Part shown: one piece after another, positions 15,077 to 23,075 of the stretch
How the letters are laid out: every line of letters starts with the position of its first letter
Numbering within the stretch: position 1 is the first letter of the stretch
Source of the DNA: Aquipuribacter hungaricus
GTDB lineage: Bacteria; Actinomycetota; Actinomycetes; Actinomycetales; JBBAYJ01
Length of the DNA: 64,000 bases
NCBI RefSeq assembly: GCF_042663885.1
Contig: NZ_JBHSXV010000001.1
Strand: one strand, 5' to 3'
Notes under the pieces: generated by a model
What the model saw: only the letters and a program-made list of their open reading frames with translations
Databases searched by the model: none
What the model was told of the DNA's origin: nothing
Program-made: the position numbers and the translations under genes

Positions 15077-16638
15077 CGCTGGGGGACCCCTTCGTCCGCG
15101 ACGGCCGGGTGGCCGCCGCCTGCGAGACCTTCGAGCAGCGCCGACGTGGTCAGCCCCGCCCCGGACAGCTCGCTGCTGACCGCGCCGTCGTGCAGGACGA
15201 CGACCCGGTCGCTGCCTTCGACGAGCTCCTCCATCTCGCTGGAGATGAGGACGACGGCGAGCCCCTGGGCCGCGAGCTCGTCGACGAGCGCCTGGACCTC
15301 GCGCTTGGCGCCGACGTCGATGCCCCGGGTGGGCTCGTCGAGCAGGAACACCTTGGGCTCGGTCGCCAGCCAGCGGGCGAGGAGCACCTTCTGCTGGTTG
15401 CCGCCGGACAGCTCGCGGACCTTCTGGTGGGGGCTGGAGGCCTTGACCTGCAGCCGCCGCATGAACACCTCGACGACCGCGTCGATCTTGCTGTCGGAGA
15501 CGATGCCCGCCCGCGACAGCCGGGGCAGCACCGCCAGGGCGATGTTGTCGCGCACCGACAGGTCCGGGACGATCCCCTCCGCCTTCCGGTCCTCCGACAG
15601 CAGGGCCATCCCGGCGGCCAGGGCGTGCGCCACCGAGCCGGTCTTGACGGGCCGTCCGCCGACGGCCACGGTGCCGGAGCTGGTGAGCAGGTCCCCGTAC
15701 ACCGCCTTGACGGTCTCGGAGCGCCCGGAGCCGAGCAGGCCGCCGAGCCCGACGACCTCGCCGGGACGCACGTCGAAGGAGATGCCGTCGAGCCGGTTGC
15801 GGACGTGCAGGTCCTGGACCCGCAGCACCGGCTCCACCTCGACCAGGTGGGAGTCGCCGAACTCGGTCGTGCCGCGCTCGACGTCCGCCATGGTCCGGCC
15901 GAGCATGTGCGCGACGAGCTCGAGCCGGCTGAGGTCGGCGACGGGGCCGCTGTGGACGGTGCGCCCGTCGCGCAGGACGGTGACGTGGTCGCACAGGGCG
16001 AACAGCTCGCCCATGCGGTGGGAGACGAAGACGAGGGCGACGCCCGTGGCGGCCAGGTCGCGGGCGACCCGGAACAGGGTGTCCACCTCCTTGGCCTCCA
16101 GGGAGGAGGTGGGCTCGTCCATGATGACGACGCGGCTGTCGACCGACACCGCCCGTGCCAGGGCCACCATCTGCTGGACGCCGAGGCCGAGCCGCCCGAG
16201 CTGCTCGTCGACGTCCACGTCGATGCCGACCCGGGCGACGAGCTCGCGGGCCTGGCGCCGCATCGCCCGGGTGTCCACCAGGCCGAACCGGCGCGGCTCG
16301 CGGCCCAGGAAGATGTTGCTCGCCACGCTGAGCAGCGGGACGAGGTTGACCTCCTGGTACATCGTCGAGATGCCGGCGTCCTGCGCGTCCGACGGGCGCG
16401 CGAAGCGCACGGGCTCGCCGCGGTACAGCAGCTGCCCCTCGTCCGGCACGTAGACACCGGTCAGCACCTTGATGAGGGACGACTTGCCGGCCCCGTTCTC
16501 GCCGACGAGCGCGTGGATCTGCCCGGGCACCAGGGTGAAGTCGACGCCCCGCAGCGCGTGCACGCCGTCGAAGCTCTTGCGGACACCGGTCACCGACAGG
16601 ACGGGGTCCGTCGTCGGGGGTCCAGCGGTGGGTGGCAC
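15073..16638 (-). CDS. Sugar ABC transporter ATP-binding protein with two ATPase domains (RbsA/MglA type)
   Basis: A 521-residue tandem ATPase that powers the importer. The first domain has Walker A (VGENGAGKSSLIKVL), a signature altered to LGLGVQQMVALARAV and Walker B (VVIMDEPTSSLE). The second has a degenerate Walker A (LGGLLGSGRSETVKAVYG) and a good signature (LSGGNQQKVLLARWL) with Walker B VFLLDEPTRGID. One canonical and one degenerate site is normal for RbsA-type proteins. The GTG at 16638 has GAGGAGG 5 bases upstream. A strong hairpin separates it from the binding-protein gene. Confidence 0.95.
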   Translation of the reverse strand: MPPTAGPPTTDPVLSVTGVRKSFDGVHALRGVDFTLVPGQIHALVGENGAGKSSLIKVLTGVYVPDEGQLLYRGEPVRFARPSDAQDAGISTMYQEVNLVPLLSVASNIFLGREPRRFGLVDTRAMRRQARELVARVGIDVDVDEQLGRLGLGVQQMVALARAVSVDSRVVIMDEPTSSLEAKEVDTLFRVARDLAATGVALVFVSHRMGELFALCDHVTVLRDGRTVHSGPVADLSRLELVAHMLGRTMADVERGTTEFGDSHLVEVEPVLRVQDLHVRNRLDGISFDVRPGEVVGLGGLLGSGRSETVKAVYGDLLTSSGTVAVGGRPVKTGSVAHALAAGMALLSEDRKAEGIVPDLSVRDNIALAVLPRLSRAGIVSDSKIDAVVEVFMRRLQVKASSPHQKVRELSGGNQQKVLLARWLATEPKVFLLDEPTRGIDVGAKREVQALVDELAAQGLAVVLISSEMEELVEGSDRVVVLHDGAVSSELSGAGLTTSALLEGLAGGGHPAVADEGVPQR

Positions 16639-16658
16639 GGCGCCTCCTCGCGCGCGGG

Positions 16659-16691
16659 CTCCCGGGGGACCGTGGTGCGGTCCCCCGGGAG
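16659..16691 (-). terminator. 14-base-pair hairpin between binding-protein and ATPase genes
   Basis: A perfect stem (16659-16672 with 16678-16691) and a 5-base loop lie inside the operon, between the binding-protein stop and the ATPase ribosome-binding site. Such hairpins act as partial terminators or protect the upstream mRNA, giving more binding protein than transporter; which applies here is inference. Confidence 0.6.
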
Positions 16692-16712
16692 GGGTGTGCT
16701 GGCGGTCGGGCG

Positions 16713-17831
16713 TCAGAACGCGTCGGCGAGGTTCGCCTCGGCGTTCTCCGGGTTGTACTCGTCGTCCTCGATGATGATGTCCTCGGCGATGGGCTCGCCG
16801 TCGAAGAACCGCTGGGCGGTCTCGAAGGCGAGGGGGCCGAAGCGGGGGTTGGACTCGATGACGGCGTTGATCTGGCCGTCGACGATCGCCTGGACGGCGT
16901 TGGCCGTGCCGTCGATGGAGACGATGCGGACCTCGCTGCCGGGCTGGCGGCCCGCCGCGGACACGGCCGTGACGGCACCGAGGGCCATCTCGTCGTTGTG
17001 CGCGTAGATGGCGTCGATCTCCGGGTTGGACTGCAGGAGCTGCTCGGTGACGGTCTGCCCCTCGTCGCGGGCGAAGTTGGCGGTCTGCTCGACGACGACC
17101 TCGAGGCCCGGGTGCTCCGCCTCGACCTGGTCGAGGAAGCCCTGGTTGCGCTGGTCGGTGACGTTGTTGCCGGAGGAGCCCAGGAGGATGGCGACGTTGG
17201 CCTCGCCCTCGGTCGCCTCGGCCATGGCGTCGGCGGCGCGCTGGCCCTGGCTGTAGAAGTCCGAGCCGATGAACGTCACGTAGTCGCTGCAGTGCTCGCT
17301 GGTGACCTTGCGGTCGATGGTGATGACGGGGACGCCGGCCTCGGACGCCGCGGACAGCGCCGGGTCGAGGCCGTCGGAGTTGAGCGGGGCGACGATGAGG
17401 AGGTCGACGCCCTGGTTGAGCAGGTCCTGGATGTCGGAGATCTGCTTGGGCAGCTCGGCGTTGGCGTTGGTGACGATCAGCTCGGCGCCGACGGCCTCCG
17501 CCTCGTCGCGGATCGACTGGGTCTCGGCGGCCCGGAAGGCCGCGGTGTCGGGCTCGGACTGGGAGAAGCCGACCGTGGCGCCCTCGAGCTCGACCGCCTC
17601 GATCCCGCCGGCGTAGCTGTCGAGGGTGCAGCCCTCGCCGGTGGCCTCGGTGCTGGGCTCGCGGACGACCTGGCCGCCGCCGGCCGAGGCGCCGTCGCTG
17701 GCTCCGCCGCCGGCGGACGTCGTCTCGCCCGGGTTGGCGCACCCGGTGACCAGCAGCGCGGACGCGGCCACGAGCGAGAGGAGGGGGACGCCGCGCCGGA
17801 GGCGGGCGGACGGACGGGGGGTGCTGCGCAT
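16713..17831 (-). CDS. Sugar-binding lipoprotein of the ABC importer (periplasmic-binding protein family 4)
   Basis: The extracellular substrate-binding protein (372 residues). A lipoprotein signal peptide ends in LLVTGC, so the mature protein is anchored by Cys-29 or nearby. A Gly/Ala/Ser linker follows, then a ribose/galactofuranose-type binding fold: VGFSQSEPDTAAFRAAETQ, QGVDLLIVAPLNSDGLDPAL, GVPVITIDRKV and FIGSDFYSQGQRAADAM. The closing aromatic and acidic pattern is close to YtfQ. The ATG at 17831 has AGGAG 9 bases upstream and starts exactly at the signal peptide. It lies 242 bases behind the dioxygenase-like gene. Confidence 0.93.
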   Translation of the reverse strand: MRSTPRPSARLRRGVPLLSLVAASALLVTGCANPGETTSAGGGASDGASAGGGQVVREPSTEATGEGCTLDSYAGGIEAVELEGATVGFSQSEPDTAAFRAAETQSIRDEAEAVGAELIVTNANAELPKQISDIQDLLNQGVDLLIVAPLNSDGLDPALSAASEAGVPVITIDRKVTSEHCSDYVTFIGSDFYSQGQRAADAMAEATEGEANVAILLGSSGNNVTDQRNQGFLDQVEAEHPGLEVVVEQTANFARDEGQTVTEQLLQSNPEIDAIYAHNDEMALGAVTAVSAAGRQPGSEVRIVSIDGTANAVQAIVDGQINAVIESNPRFGPLAFETAQRFFDGEPIAEDIIIEDDEYNPENAEANLADAF

Positions 17832-18023
17832 GGGGGTGCTCCTGGCTCGGGGGTCGGGGCGTCGTCGGCCCGTGTGCGGGACGTGCAGGAGGCGCCTCGG
17901 CGCGCGCTCCTCGTCTGGTGGCGGTGTGGTGGTGGTGCGGTGGCGGTGCCGGCCCCGGTGGGGGGCGCCGCGCGGTGGTGCGTGGGGCAGGCGGTGCCGG
18001 GTGGTACGCGCGGTGCCCGTCGC

Positions 18024-18045
18024 GCCGGCCGGACCGTCGGCCGGC
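18024..18045 (-). other. Hairpin downstream of the phytanoyl-CoA dioxygenase-like gene
   Basis: GCCGGCCG (18024-18031) pairs with CGGCCGGC (18038-18045) around a 6-base loop, 29 bases behind the stop of the dioxygenase-like gene. It may weaken read-through into the binding-protein gene. The remaining bases of this gap (17832-18073) are GC-rich with no other recognisable element. Confidence 0.4.
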
Positions 18046-18073
18046 CGGCCAGCGCGAGGGAGCGGGGGAGGCC

Positions 18074-18931
18074 TCAGGCCTCGCCCATCACCAGGCCCTC
18101 GATGGTGTGCTTCTGGGTGATCGGCGTGAGCTCGTCGACGACGGGGCAGCGCATGTGGTCGCGCACCCGCTGCGGGAGCTGCTCCCAGTACCCGCGGGTG
18201 ACCGCCATGTCGTGGTGCTCGGCGTTGCCGGCGCCGGGGGCGTCGACCCCGAGGACGAGCACGGGGCGGGACTTCGCCGACTCGTTCTTGGTGCCGCGGT
18301 GGATGGTGAGCGCGGAGCGGGCGGAGACGTCGCCGCGCTGCGGGTACTTGCGCACGGCGCGCTCCTCGAAGCGGGGGTACATCGACTTCGGCGGGAACAT
18401 GCCGTGCGTGAACTCCTCGGAGTCGTCGAACTGGGTGCCCGGGGCCACCTCGAACGGCCCCATGTCCTCGGCGGTGTCGACGCCCGTGAGGTTGAAGGCC
18501 AGCGAGGTGAGGCGGCCGGTGCGCCGGGTCTCGTCGGGCATGGGGAAGTCGCGGTGCCAGGGCTGGTTCATCGCGCCCTCGCCGGGGACGTCGAAGCCGA
18601 GCTCGACGATCTCGTAGTCCTCGCCGAGCACCGCCGTGCAGACCTGGCGGACCCACGGGTGGTCGACGAGGTCGACGAAGCCGCGCATCTGCTCGGGGTG
18701 GATCTCGACGTAGTAGCGGTTGGGGCCGCGGCCGACGGCGCCGTCGGGGCGGGAGAGCGCCTCTGCCAGCGCGGTCTCGATGTCCTCGCGCATGCGGTCG
18801 GCCCAGTCCGGCGTGAAGGCGCCCTTGCGGGCGGTGATCCCGTCGCCGTAGAGGGCCTCGACGATGGCGCGGGTCTCGTCGTCCGCGCCCTCGGGCACGA
18901 ACGGGGTCTGGGTCGCTGTCTGCTGGTCCAC
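18074..18931 (-). CDS. Phytanoyl-CoA dioxygenase (PhyH) family protein
   Basis: A 285-residue Fe(II)/2-oxoglutarate-dependent dioxygenase-like protein. The metal-binding HxD is in NQPWHRDFPMP (about residue 128), the distal histidine and the 2-oxoglutarate-binding arginine are probably in SALTIHRGTKNES (about residue 220). Such enzymes hydroxylate small molecules; the true substrate is unknown and is unlikely to be phytanoyl-CoA here. It is the first gene behind the operator palindrome and precedes the sugar importer on the same strand, which suggests that it modifies the imported compound. The GTG at 18931 has AAGGAG 9 bases upstream. Leader length from the predicted -10 box is about 30 bases. 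Confidence 0.85.
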   Translation of the reverse strand: MDQQTATQTPFVPEGADDETRAIVEALYGDGITARKGAFTPDWADRMREDIETALAEALSRPDGAVGRGPNRYYVEIHPEQMRGFVDLVDHPWVRQVCTAVLGEDYEIVELGFDVPGEGAMNQPWHRDFPMPDETRRTGRLTSLAFNLTGVDTAEDMGPFEVAPGTQFDDSEEFTHGMFPPKSMYPRFEERAVRKYPQRGDVSARSALTIHRGTKNESAKSRPVLVLGVDAPGAGNAEHHDMAVTRGYWEQLPQRVRDHMRCPVVDELTPITQKHTIEGLVMGEA

Positions 18932-18969
18932 GGGGGTGTCTCCTTCGACGACCGGTCTGGGGCGGCACC

Positions 18970-18999
18970 AGTATTGCCACGTTGCATGCAACGTGGCAA
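18970..18999. promoter_or_regulatory. LacI-type operator: perfect 26-base palindrome over the sugar-operon promoter
   Basis: A perfect palindrome spans 18974-18999 and is centred between 18986 and 18987. Its core is TTGCATGCAA, the half-site layout of LacI/GalR regulators, and its outer arms are TTGCCAC and GTGGCAA. On the minus strand the outer arm supplies a -35 box TTGCCA (18999-18994), followed after 18 bases by AATACT (18975-18970). A bound repressor would cover the whole promoter. The divergent regulator gene starts 28 bases to the right, so it probably also controls itself. Confidence 0.8.
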
Positions 19000-19026
19000 G
19001 CGCCTGCGGCTGGCATAGTGCCGACC

Positions 19027-20106
19027 ATGCCGACGAGCCTCAAGGACGTGGCCGCGCGGGCCGGCGTCTCGGCCCGGACGGTGTCGAACGTCGTCAACGG
19101 CTCGGGCGTCGTCGCCCCGGCCACCCGGGAGCGCGTCCAGCAGGCCGTCGACGAGCTGGGCTACCGGCCGAACGCGGCGGCCCGGAACCTGCGCACCGGA
19201 CGGACCGGCCTGGTGGGCCTCGTCGTGCCCGAGATCGACTCGCCGTACTTCAGCGAGATGGCCGCCCTGCTCGCCGTGGCCGTCGAGGGGCGGTCGTGGA
19301 CGCTGCTCACCGACGCCACGGGCGGCGACGCCGAGCGGGAGCGCCGCCTGCTCGGCGGCGCCCGGCGGCAGCTGGTGGACGGCCTCATCCTCAGCCCCTG
19401 GGCGCTCACCCCCGACGACATCGCCCGCCACGCGGGCGCGGTGCCGCTGGTGCTCATCGGCGAGCACGTGCCCGACGGTGTCGTCGACCACGTCGCGGTC
19501 GACAACGTCGCCGCCGCGCGCGCGGCGACGGCCCACCTGCTCGCCCTCGGCAGGCGGCGGGTCGCCGTCGTCGGGGTCGGGGCGAACGGCGCCGGGGCGA
19601 CGGCCCGGCTCCGGCTGCAGGGCTACCACGAGGCCCTGGCGGCGGCCGGGCTGCCGAGGGACCCGGCGCTGGAGGCGGGGACCGGGGCGCTGCACCGAGC
19701 CGACGGGGCCGCGGCGCTCCGGCGCCTGCTCGACCTGCCCGAGCCGCCGGACGCGGTGTTCTGCTTCACCGACCAGCTCGCGCTCGGCGCGCTGCGGGTG
19801 GCGCTCGAGCGGGGCCTGGACGTCCCGGGCGACCTGGCCGTCGTCGGGTTCGACGACATCGAGGACGGCCGCTACGCCACGCCGTCGCTCACCACGGTGT
19901 CCCCGGACAAGGCCGCGACCGCGAGGCTGGCCGTGGAGTGCCTGGCGGACCGGATCGCCGAGCGGGCGGCCGTGCGGGCCCAGGGCGGCACGGCGCCGGG
20001 CGAGGCCCCCGGCGGCGGCGGGACCGCACCGGCCAGGACCGTCGTCGTCGCGCACCGCCTCGAGGTGCGCGAGAGCACCGTCGGCCGCGCGGTCGCGCCC
20101 GGCTGA
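19027..20106 (+). CDS. LacI-family transcriptional regulator of the sugar operon
   Basis: A 359-residue repressor. The N-terminal helix-turn-helix and hinge are textbook (SLKDVAARAGVSARTVSNVV, then LGYRPNAAARNLRTGRTGLV); the rest is a sugar-binding core with ESP-type sequences DSPYFSEMAALLAVA and LAVVGFDDIEDGRYATPSLT. Divergent placement and the palindrome between the genes make it the likely regulator of the dioxygenase and importer genes. The ATG at 19027 follows CATAGT by 7 bases and lacks a ribosome-binding site, so it may be leaderless. The C-terminal 40 residues are Ala/Gly/Pro-rich. The inducer is presumably the imported sugar or a derivative. Confidence 0.93.
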   Translation: MPTSLKDVAARAGVSARTVSNVVNGSGVVAPATRERVQQAVDELGYRPNAAARNLRTGRTGLVGLVVPEIDSPYFSEMAALLAVAVEGRSWTLLTDATGGDAERERRLLGGARRQLVDGLILSPWALTPDDIARHAGAVPLVLIGEHVPDGVVDHVAVDNVAAARAATAHLLALGRRRVAVVGVGANGAGATARLRLQGYHEALAAAGLPRDPALEAGTGALHRADGAAALRRLLDLPEPPDAVFCFTDQLALGALRVALERGLDVPGDLAVVGFDDIEDGRYATPSLTTVSPDKAATARLAVECLADRIAERAAVRAQGGTAPGEAPGGGGTAPARTVVVAHRLEVRESTVGRAVAPG

Positions 20107-20173
20107 CGCCCACCTCCTGACCGCCCTGCCGCCAGGGTGACCCGGCGGCGGGAGATCTGTCGGAGGGGCGGCA

Positions 20174-20179
20174 TACCGT
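20174..20179 (+). promoter_or_regulatory. -10 box of a leaderless uvrB transcript
   Basis: TACCGT stands 6 bases before the uvrB GTG with no ribosome-binding site between. No good -35 box and no LexA-type palindrome was seen upstream. Confidence 0.6.
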
Positions 20180-20185
20180 GTCCAC

Positions 20186-22279
20186 GTGCGCCCGGTCACC
20201 GACATCACCCGTTCCCTCGCCCCGTTCCAGGTCATCAGCGAGTTCTCGCCCAGCGGCGACCAGCCGGCCGCGATCAAGGACCTCGCCACCCGCGTGAACC
20301 GGGGGGACAAGGACTCCGTGCTCCTCGGCGCCACCGGCACGGGCAAGTCGGCGACGACGGCCTGGCTCGTCGAGCAGGTGCAGCGCCCGACCCTGGTCAT
20401 GGTGCAGAACAAGACGCTCGCCGCCCAGCTCGCCAACGAGTTCCGCGAGCTGCTGCCCAACAACGCCGTCGAGTACTTCGTCTCGTACTACGACTACTAC
20501 CAGCCCGAGGCGTACGTCCCGCAGACGGACACGTACATCGAGAAGGACAGCTCGATCAACGACGAGGTCGAGCGGCTGCGCCACTCCGCGACCAACTCGC
20601 TGCTCACCCGGCGCGACGTCATCGTCGTGGCCACCGTGTCGTGCATCTACGGCCTGGGCACGCCGCAGGAGTACGTGGACCGGATGGCCCGGCTCAAGGT
20701 CGGCCAGTCCGTCGACCGCGACCAGCTGCTCCGCCAGTTCGTCACCATGCAGTACACGCGCAACGACCTCTCGTTCACGCGCGGCACGTTCCGGGTCCGT
20801 GGCGACACCGTCGAGATCATCCCGCAGTACGAGGAGCTCGCGGTCCGCATCGAGCTGTTCGGCGACGAGATCGAGCGGATCTACACCCTGCACCCGCTGA
20901 CCGGCGAGATCGTCCGCGAGGAGCAGGAGTACTACATCTTCCCCGCGTCGCACTACGTCGCCGGCCCCGAGCGGCTCGAGCGCGCGGTGGGCACCATCGA
21001 GGCCGAGCTCGCGGACCGCCTCGCGGAGCTCGAGCGGCAGAACAAGCTGCTGGAGGCCCAGCGGCTGCGGATGCGCACCACGTACGACATGGAGATGCTC
21101 CGACAGGTCGGCACCTGCGCCGGCGTCGAGAACTACTCGCGGCACTTCGACGGCCGCGCCCCCGGGTCGGCGTCGAACACCCTCATCGACTACTTCCCCG
21201 AGGACTTCCTCCTCGTCATCGACGAGTCGCACGTCACCGTGCCGCAGATCGGCGGGATGTACGAGGGCGACATGTCCCGGAAGCGCACCCTCGTGGACCA
21301 CGGCTTCCGGCTGCCCTCGGCGATGGACAACCGGCCGCTGCGGTGGGAGGAGTTCCAGGAGCGGATCGGGCAGACCGTCTACCTGTCGGCGACGCCCGGC
21401 CCGTACGAGCTCGGCCGCGTCAAGGGCGACGTCGTCCAGCAGATCATCCGCCCGACCGGCCTGGTCGACCCCAAGGTCGTCGTCAAGCAGACCAAGGGCC
21501 AGATCGACGACCTGCTCGCCGAGATCCGGGAGCGCACGGCCAAGAACGAGCGCATCCTCGTCACCACCCTCACCAAGAAGATGGCCGAGGACCTCACCGA
21601 CTACCTGCTCGAGCAGGGGGAGCGGGTCCGCTACCTGCACTCCGAGGTGGACACGCTGCGCCGGGTCGAGCTGCTGCGGGAGCTGCGGCTGGGGGAGTAC
21701 GACGTCCTCGTCGGCATCAACCTGCTGCGCGAGGGCCTCGACCTGCCCGAGGTGTCGCTCGTCGCGATCCTCGACGCGGACAAGGAGGGCTTCCTCCGCT
21801 CCGCCACCGCGCTCATCCAGACCATCGGCCGGGCGGCCCGCAACGTCTCCGGCGAGGTCCACATGTACGCGGACCGGATCACGCCGTCGATGGAGCAGGC
21901 CATCGACGAGACCAACCGGCGCCGCGAGATCCAGGTGGCGCACAACCTGGCCAACGGCATCGACCCGACCCCGCTGCGCAAGAAGATCGCCGACATCACC
22001 GACCTCATCGCTCGCGAGGACGAGGACACCCGCTCGCTGCTCGGCGGGTCCGGCCGCCGGCAGTCGCGGGGCAAGTCGCGCGACGGCGCGGTGTCGCCGC
22101 TGCCGGTCAGCCGGCACGAGGGCATGCCCCAGGCGGAGCTCGCCGACCTCATCCAGCAGCTCAGCGACCAGATGCACGCCTCGGCCGCCGAGCTGCAGTT
22201 CGAGGTGGCGGCCCGGCTCCGCGACGAGATCGGCGACCTCAAGAAGGAGCTGCGCGGGATGCAGGCGGCGGGCGTCTAG
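20186..22279 (+). CDS. uvrB: Excinuclease ABC subunit B
   Basis: Damage-verification helicase of nucleotide excision repair (697 residues, full length). Walker A is LLGATGTGKSATTAWL (about residue 47), the damage-probing beta-hairpin follows in VSYYDYYQPEAYVPQTDTYI, Walker B is FLLVIDESHVTVPQ, and motif VI is ALIQTIGRAARN. The C-terminal UVR domain, which docks UvrC, is ELQFEVAARLRDEIGDLKKE. The GTG start gives the standard N-terminus; a second GTG a few bases earlier is in another frame. It ends 12 bases before a strong terminator. Confidence 0.98.
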   Translation: MRPVTDITRSLAPFQVISEFSPSGDQPAAIKDLATRVNRGDKDSVLLGATGTGKSATTAWLVEQVQRPTLVMVQNKTLAAQLANEFRELLPNNAVEYFVSYYDYYQPEAYVPQTDTYIEKDSSINDEVERLRHSATNSLLTRRDVIVVATVSCIYGLGTPQEYVDRMARLKVGQSVDRDQLLRQFVTMQYTRNDLSFTRGTFRVRGDTVEIIPQYEELAVRIELFGDEIERIYTLHPLTGEIVREEQEYYIFPASHYVAGPERLERAVGTIEAELADRLAELERQNKLLEAQRLRMRTTYDMEMLRQVGTCAGVENYSRHFDGRAPGSASNTLIDYFPEDFLLVIDESHVTVPQIGGMYEGDMSRKRTLVDHGFRLPSAMDNRPLRWEEFQERIGQTVYLSATPGPYELGRVKGDVVQQIIRPTGLVDPKVVVKQTKGQIDDLLAEIRERTAKNERILVTTLTKKMAEDLTDYLLEQGERVRYLHSEVDTLRRVELLRELRLGEYDVLVGINLLREGLDLPEVSLVAILDADKEGFLRSATALIQTIGRAARNVSGEVHMYADRITPSMEQAIDETNRRREIQVAHNLANGIDPTPLRKKIADITDLIAREDEDTRSLLGGSGRRQSRGKSRDGAVSPLPVSRHEGMPQAELADLIQQLSDQMHASAAELQFEVAARLRDEIGDLKKELRGMQAAGV

Positions 22280-22291
22280 CGAGTACACCGG

Positions 22292-22330
22292 CGGACCCGG
22301 CCCGCGGGGCTCCCGCGGGCCGGGGGTCCG
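22292..22330. terminator. Bidirectional terminator between uvrB and the metallo-hydrolase gene
   Basis: CCCGCGGG at 22301-22308 and 22312-22319 pair around a 3-base loop. The stem continues outward for about nine more pairs with one bulge, from 22292 to 22330. It sits between convergent genes. Confidence 0.85.
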
Positions 22331-22361
22331 CGGGGTCCGGGGCGTCAGCCCCGGCGGCGGG

Positions 22362-23075
22362 TCACCAGCCTCGGGAGCGCCAGTCCTCGAGCGACCCGCG
22401 CTCGGCGCCCAGCGTCGTGCCGTCACCGTGGCCCGGCTGCACGAGCGTGCTGTCGTCGAGCCCGAACAGCCTGTCGGTGACGTCGTCGAGCAGCGACGTG
22501 AACCGGGCCGCGTCGCCCCGGGTGTTCCCGACGCCGCCCGGGAACAGCGAGTCGCCGGTGAGCGCGAGCGTCGGGTGGGGTGCCGCGCCGGGCACGACGA
22601 GGGCGACCGAGCCCGGCGTGTGCCCTCGCAGGTGCACGACCGCGACGACGAGCTCGCCGACCTCGACGACGTCGCCGTGGTCGAGGAGCCGGTCGGCGGC
22701 CACCGGCAGGTCCCCGGCGTCGTCGCGCCCCACCAGGGCGGGGGCGCCGGTGGCGGCGACCACGGCGGGCAGGGCGCGGTGGTGGTCCCAGTGCCCGTGC
22801 GTGGTGACCACGCCGACCAGGTCGGTGGCGGCACGGCCGGAGACGTGGGCGGCCTCCTCCACCAGCGCGAGCACCGCGGGCGCGTCGTCGGCGGCGTCGA
22901 CGAGCAGCTGTGCGCCCGTCGCGGCGCAGGTGAGGACGTACACGCAGTTGTCCTGCTCGCCGACCGAGGCCTTGCTCAGCACGACCGGGCCCAGGTCGAC
23001 GTGCAGCGCCCCGCCGCCCGGCTCGGTGTGCAGGGCCGGCAGGAGCGGGTCCCCCGGCGACAGCAGCTCGCTCAC
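22362..23075 (-). CDS. MBL-fold metallo-hydrolase, glyoxalase II-like
   Basis: A 237-residue metallo-beta-lactamase-fold hydrolase. All metal ligands are visible: HGHWDH (about residue 93), the later His in LRGHTPGSVALVV, the bridging Asp in LALTGDSLFPGGVGN and the last His in VQPGHGDGTTLG. This pattern fits glyoxalase II-like thioester hydrolases; the substrate is unknown. An orthologue lies between uvrB and uvrA in M. tuberculosis too, as I recall. The GTG at 23075 overlaps the GH15 stop by four bases (GTGA). A second GTG directly before it is less likely, because AGGAG would then be only 3 bases away. Confidence 0.9.
   Translation of the reverse strand: MSELLSPGDPLLPALHTEPGGGALHVDLGPVVLSKASVGEQDNCVYVLTCAATGAQLLVDAADDAPAVLALVEEAAHVSGRAATDLVGVVTTHGHWDHHRALPAVVAATGAPALVGRDDAGDLPVAADRLLDHGDVVEVGELVVAVVHLRGHTPGSVALVVPGAAPHPTLALTGDSLFPGGVGNTRGDAARFTSLLDDVTDRLFGLDDSTLVQPGHGDGTTLGAERGSLEDWRSRGW

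Noticed and set aside
20107..20185. LexA/SOS box before uvrB, or before uvrA and uvrC
   Set aside because: No GAAC-N4-GTTC-type palindrome was found in any of the three upstream regions.
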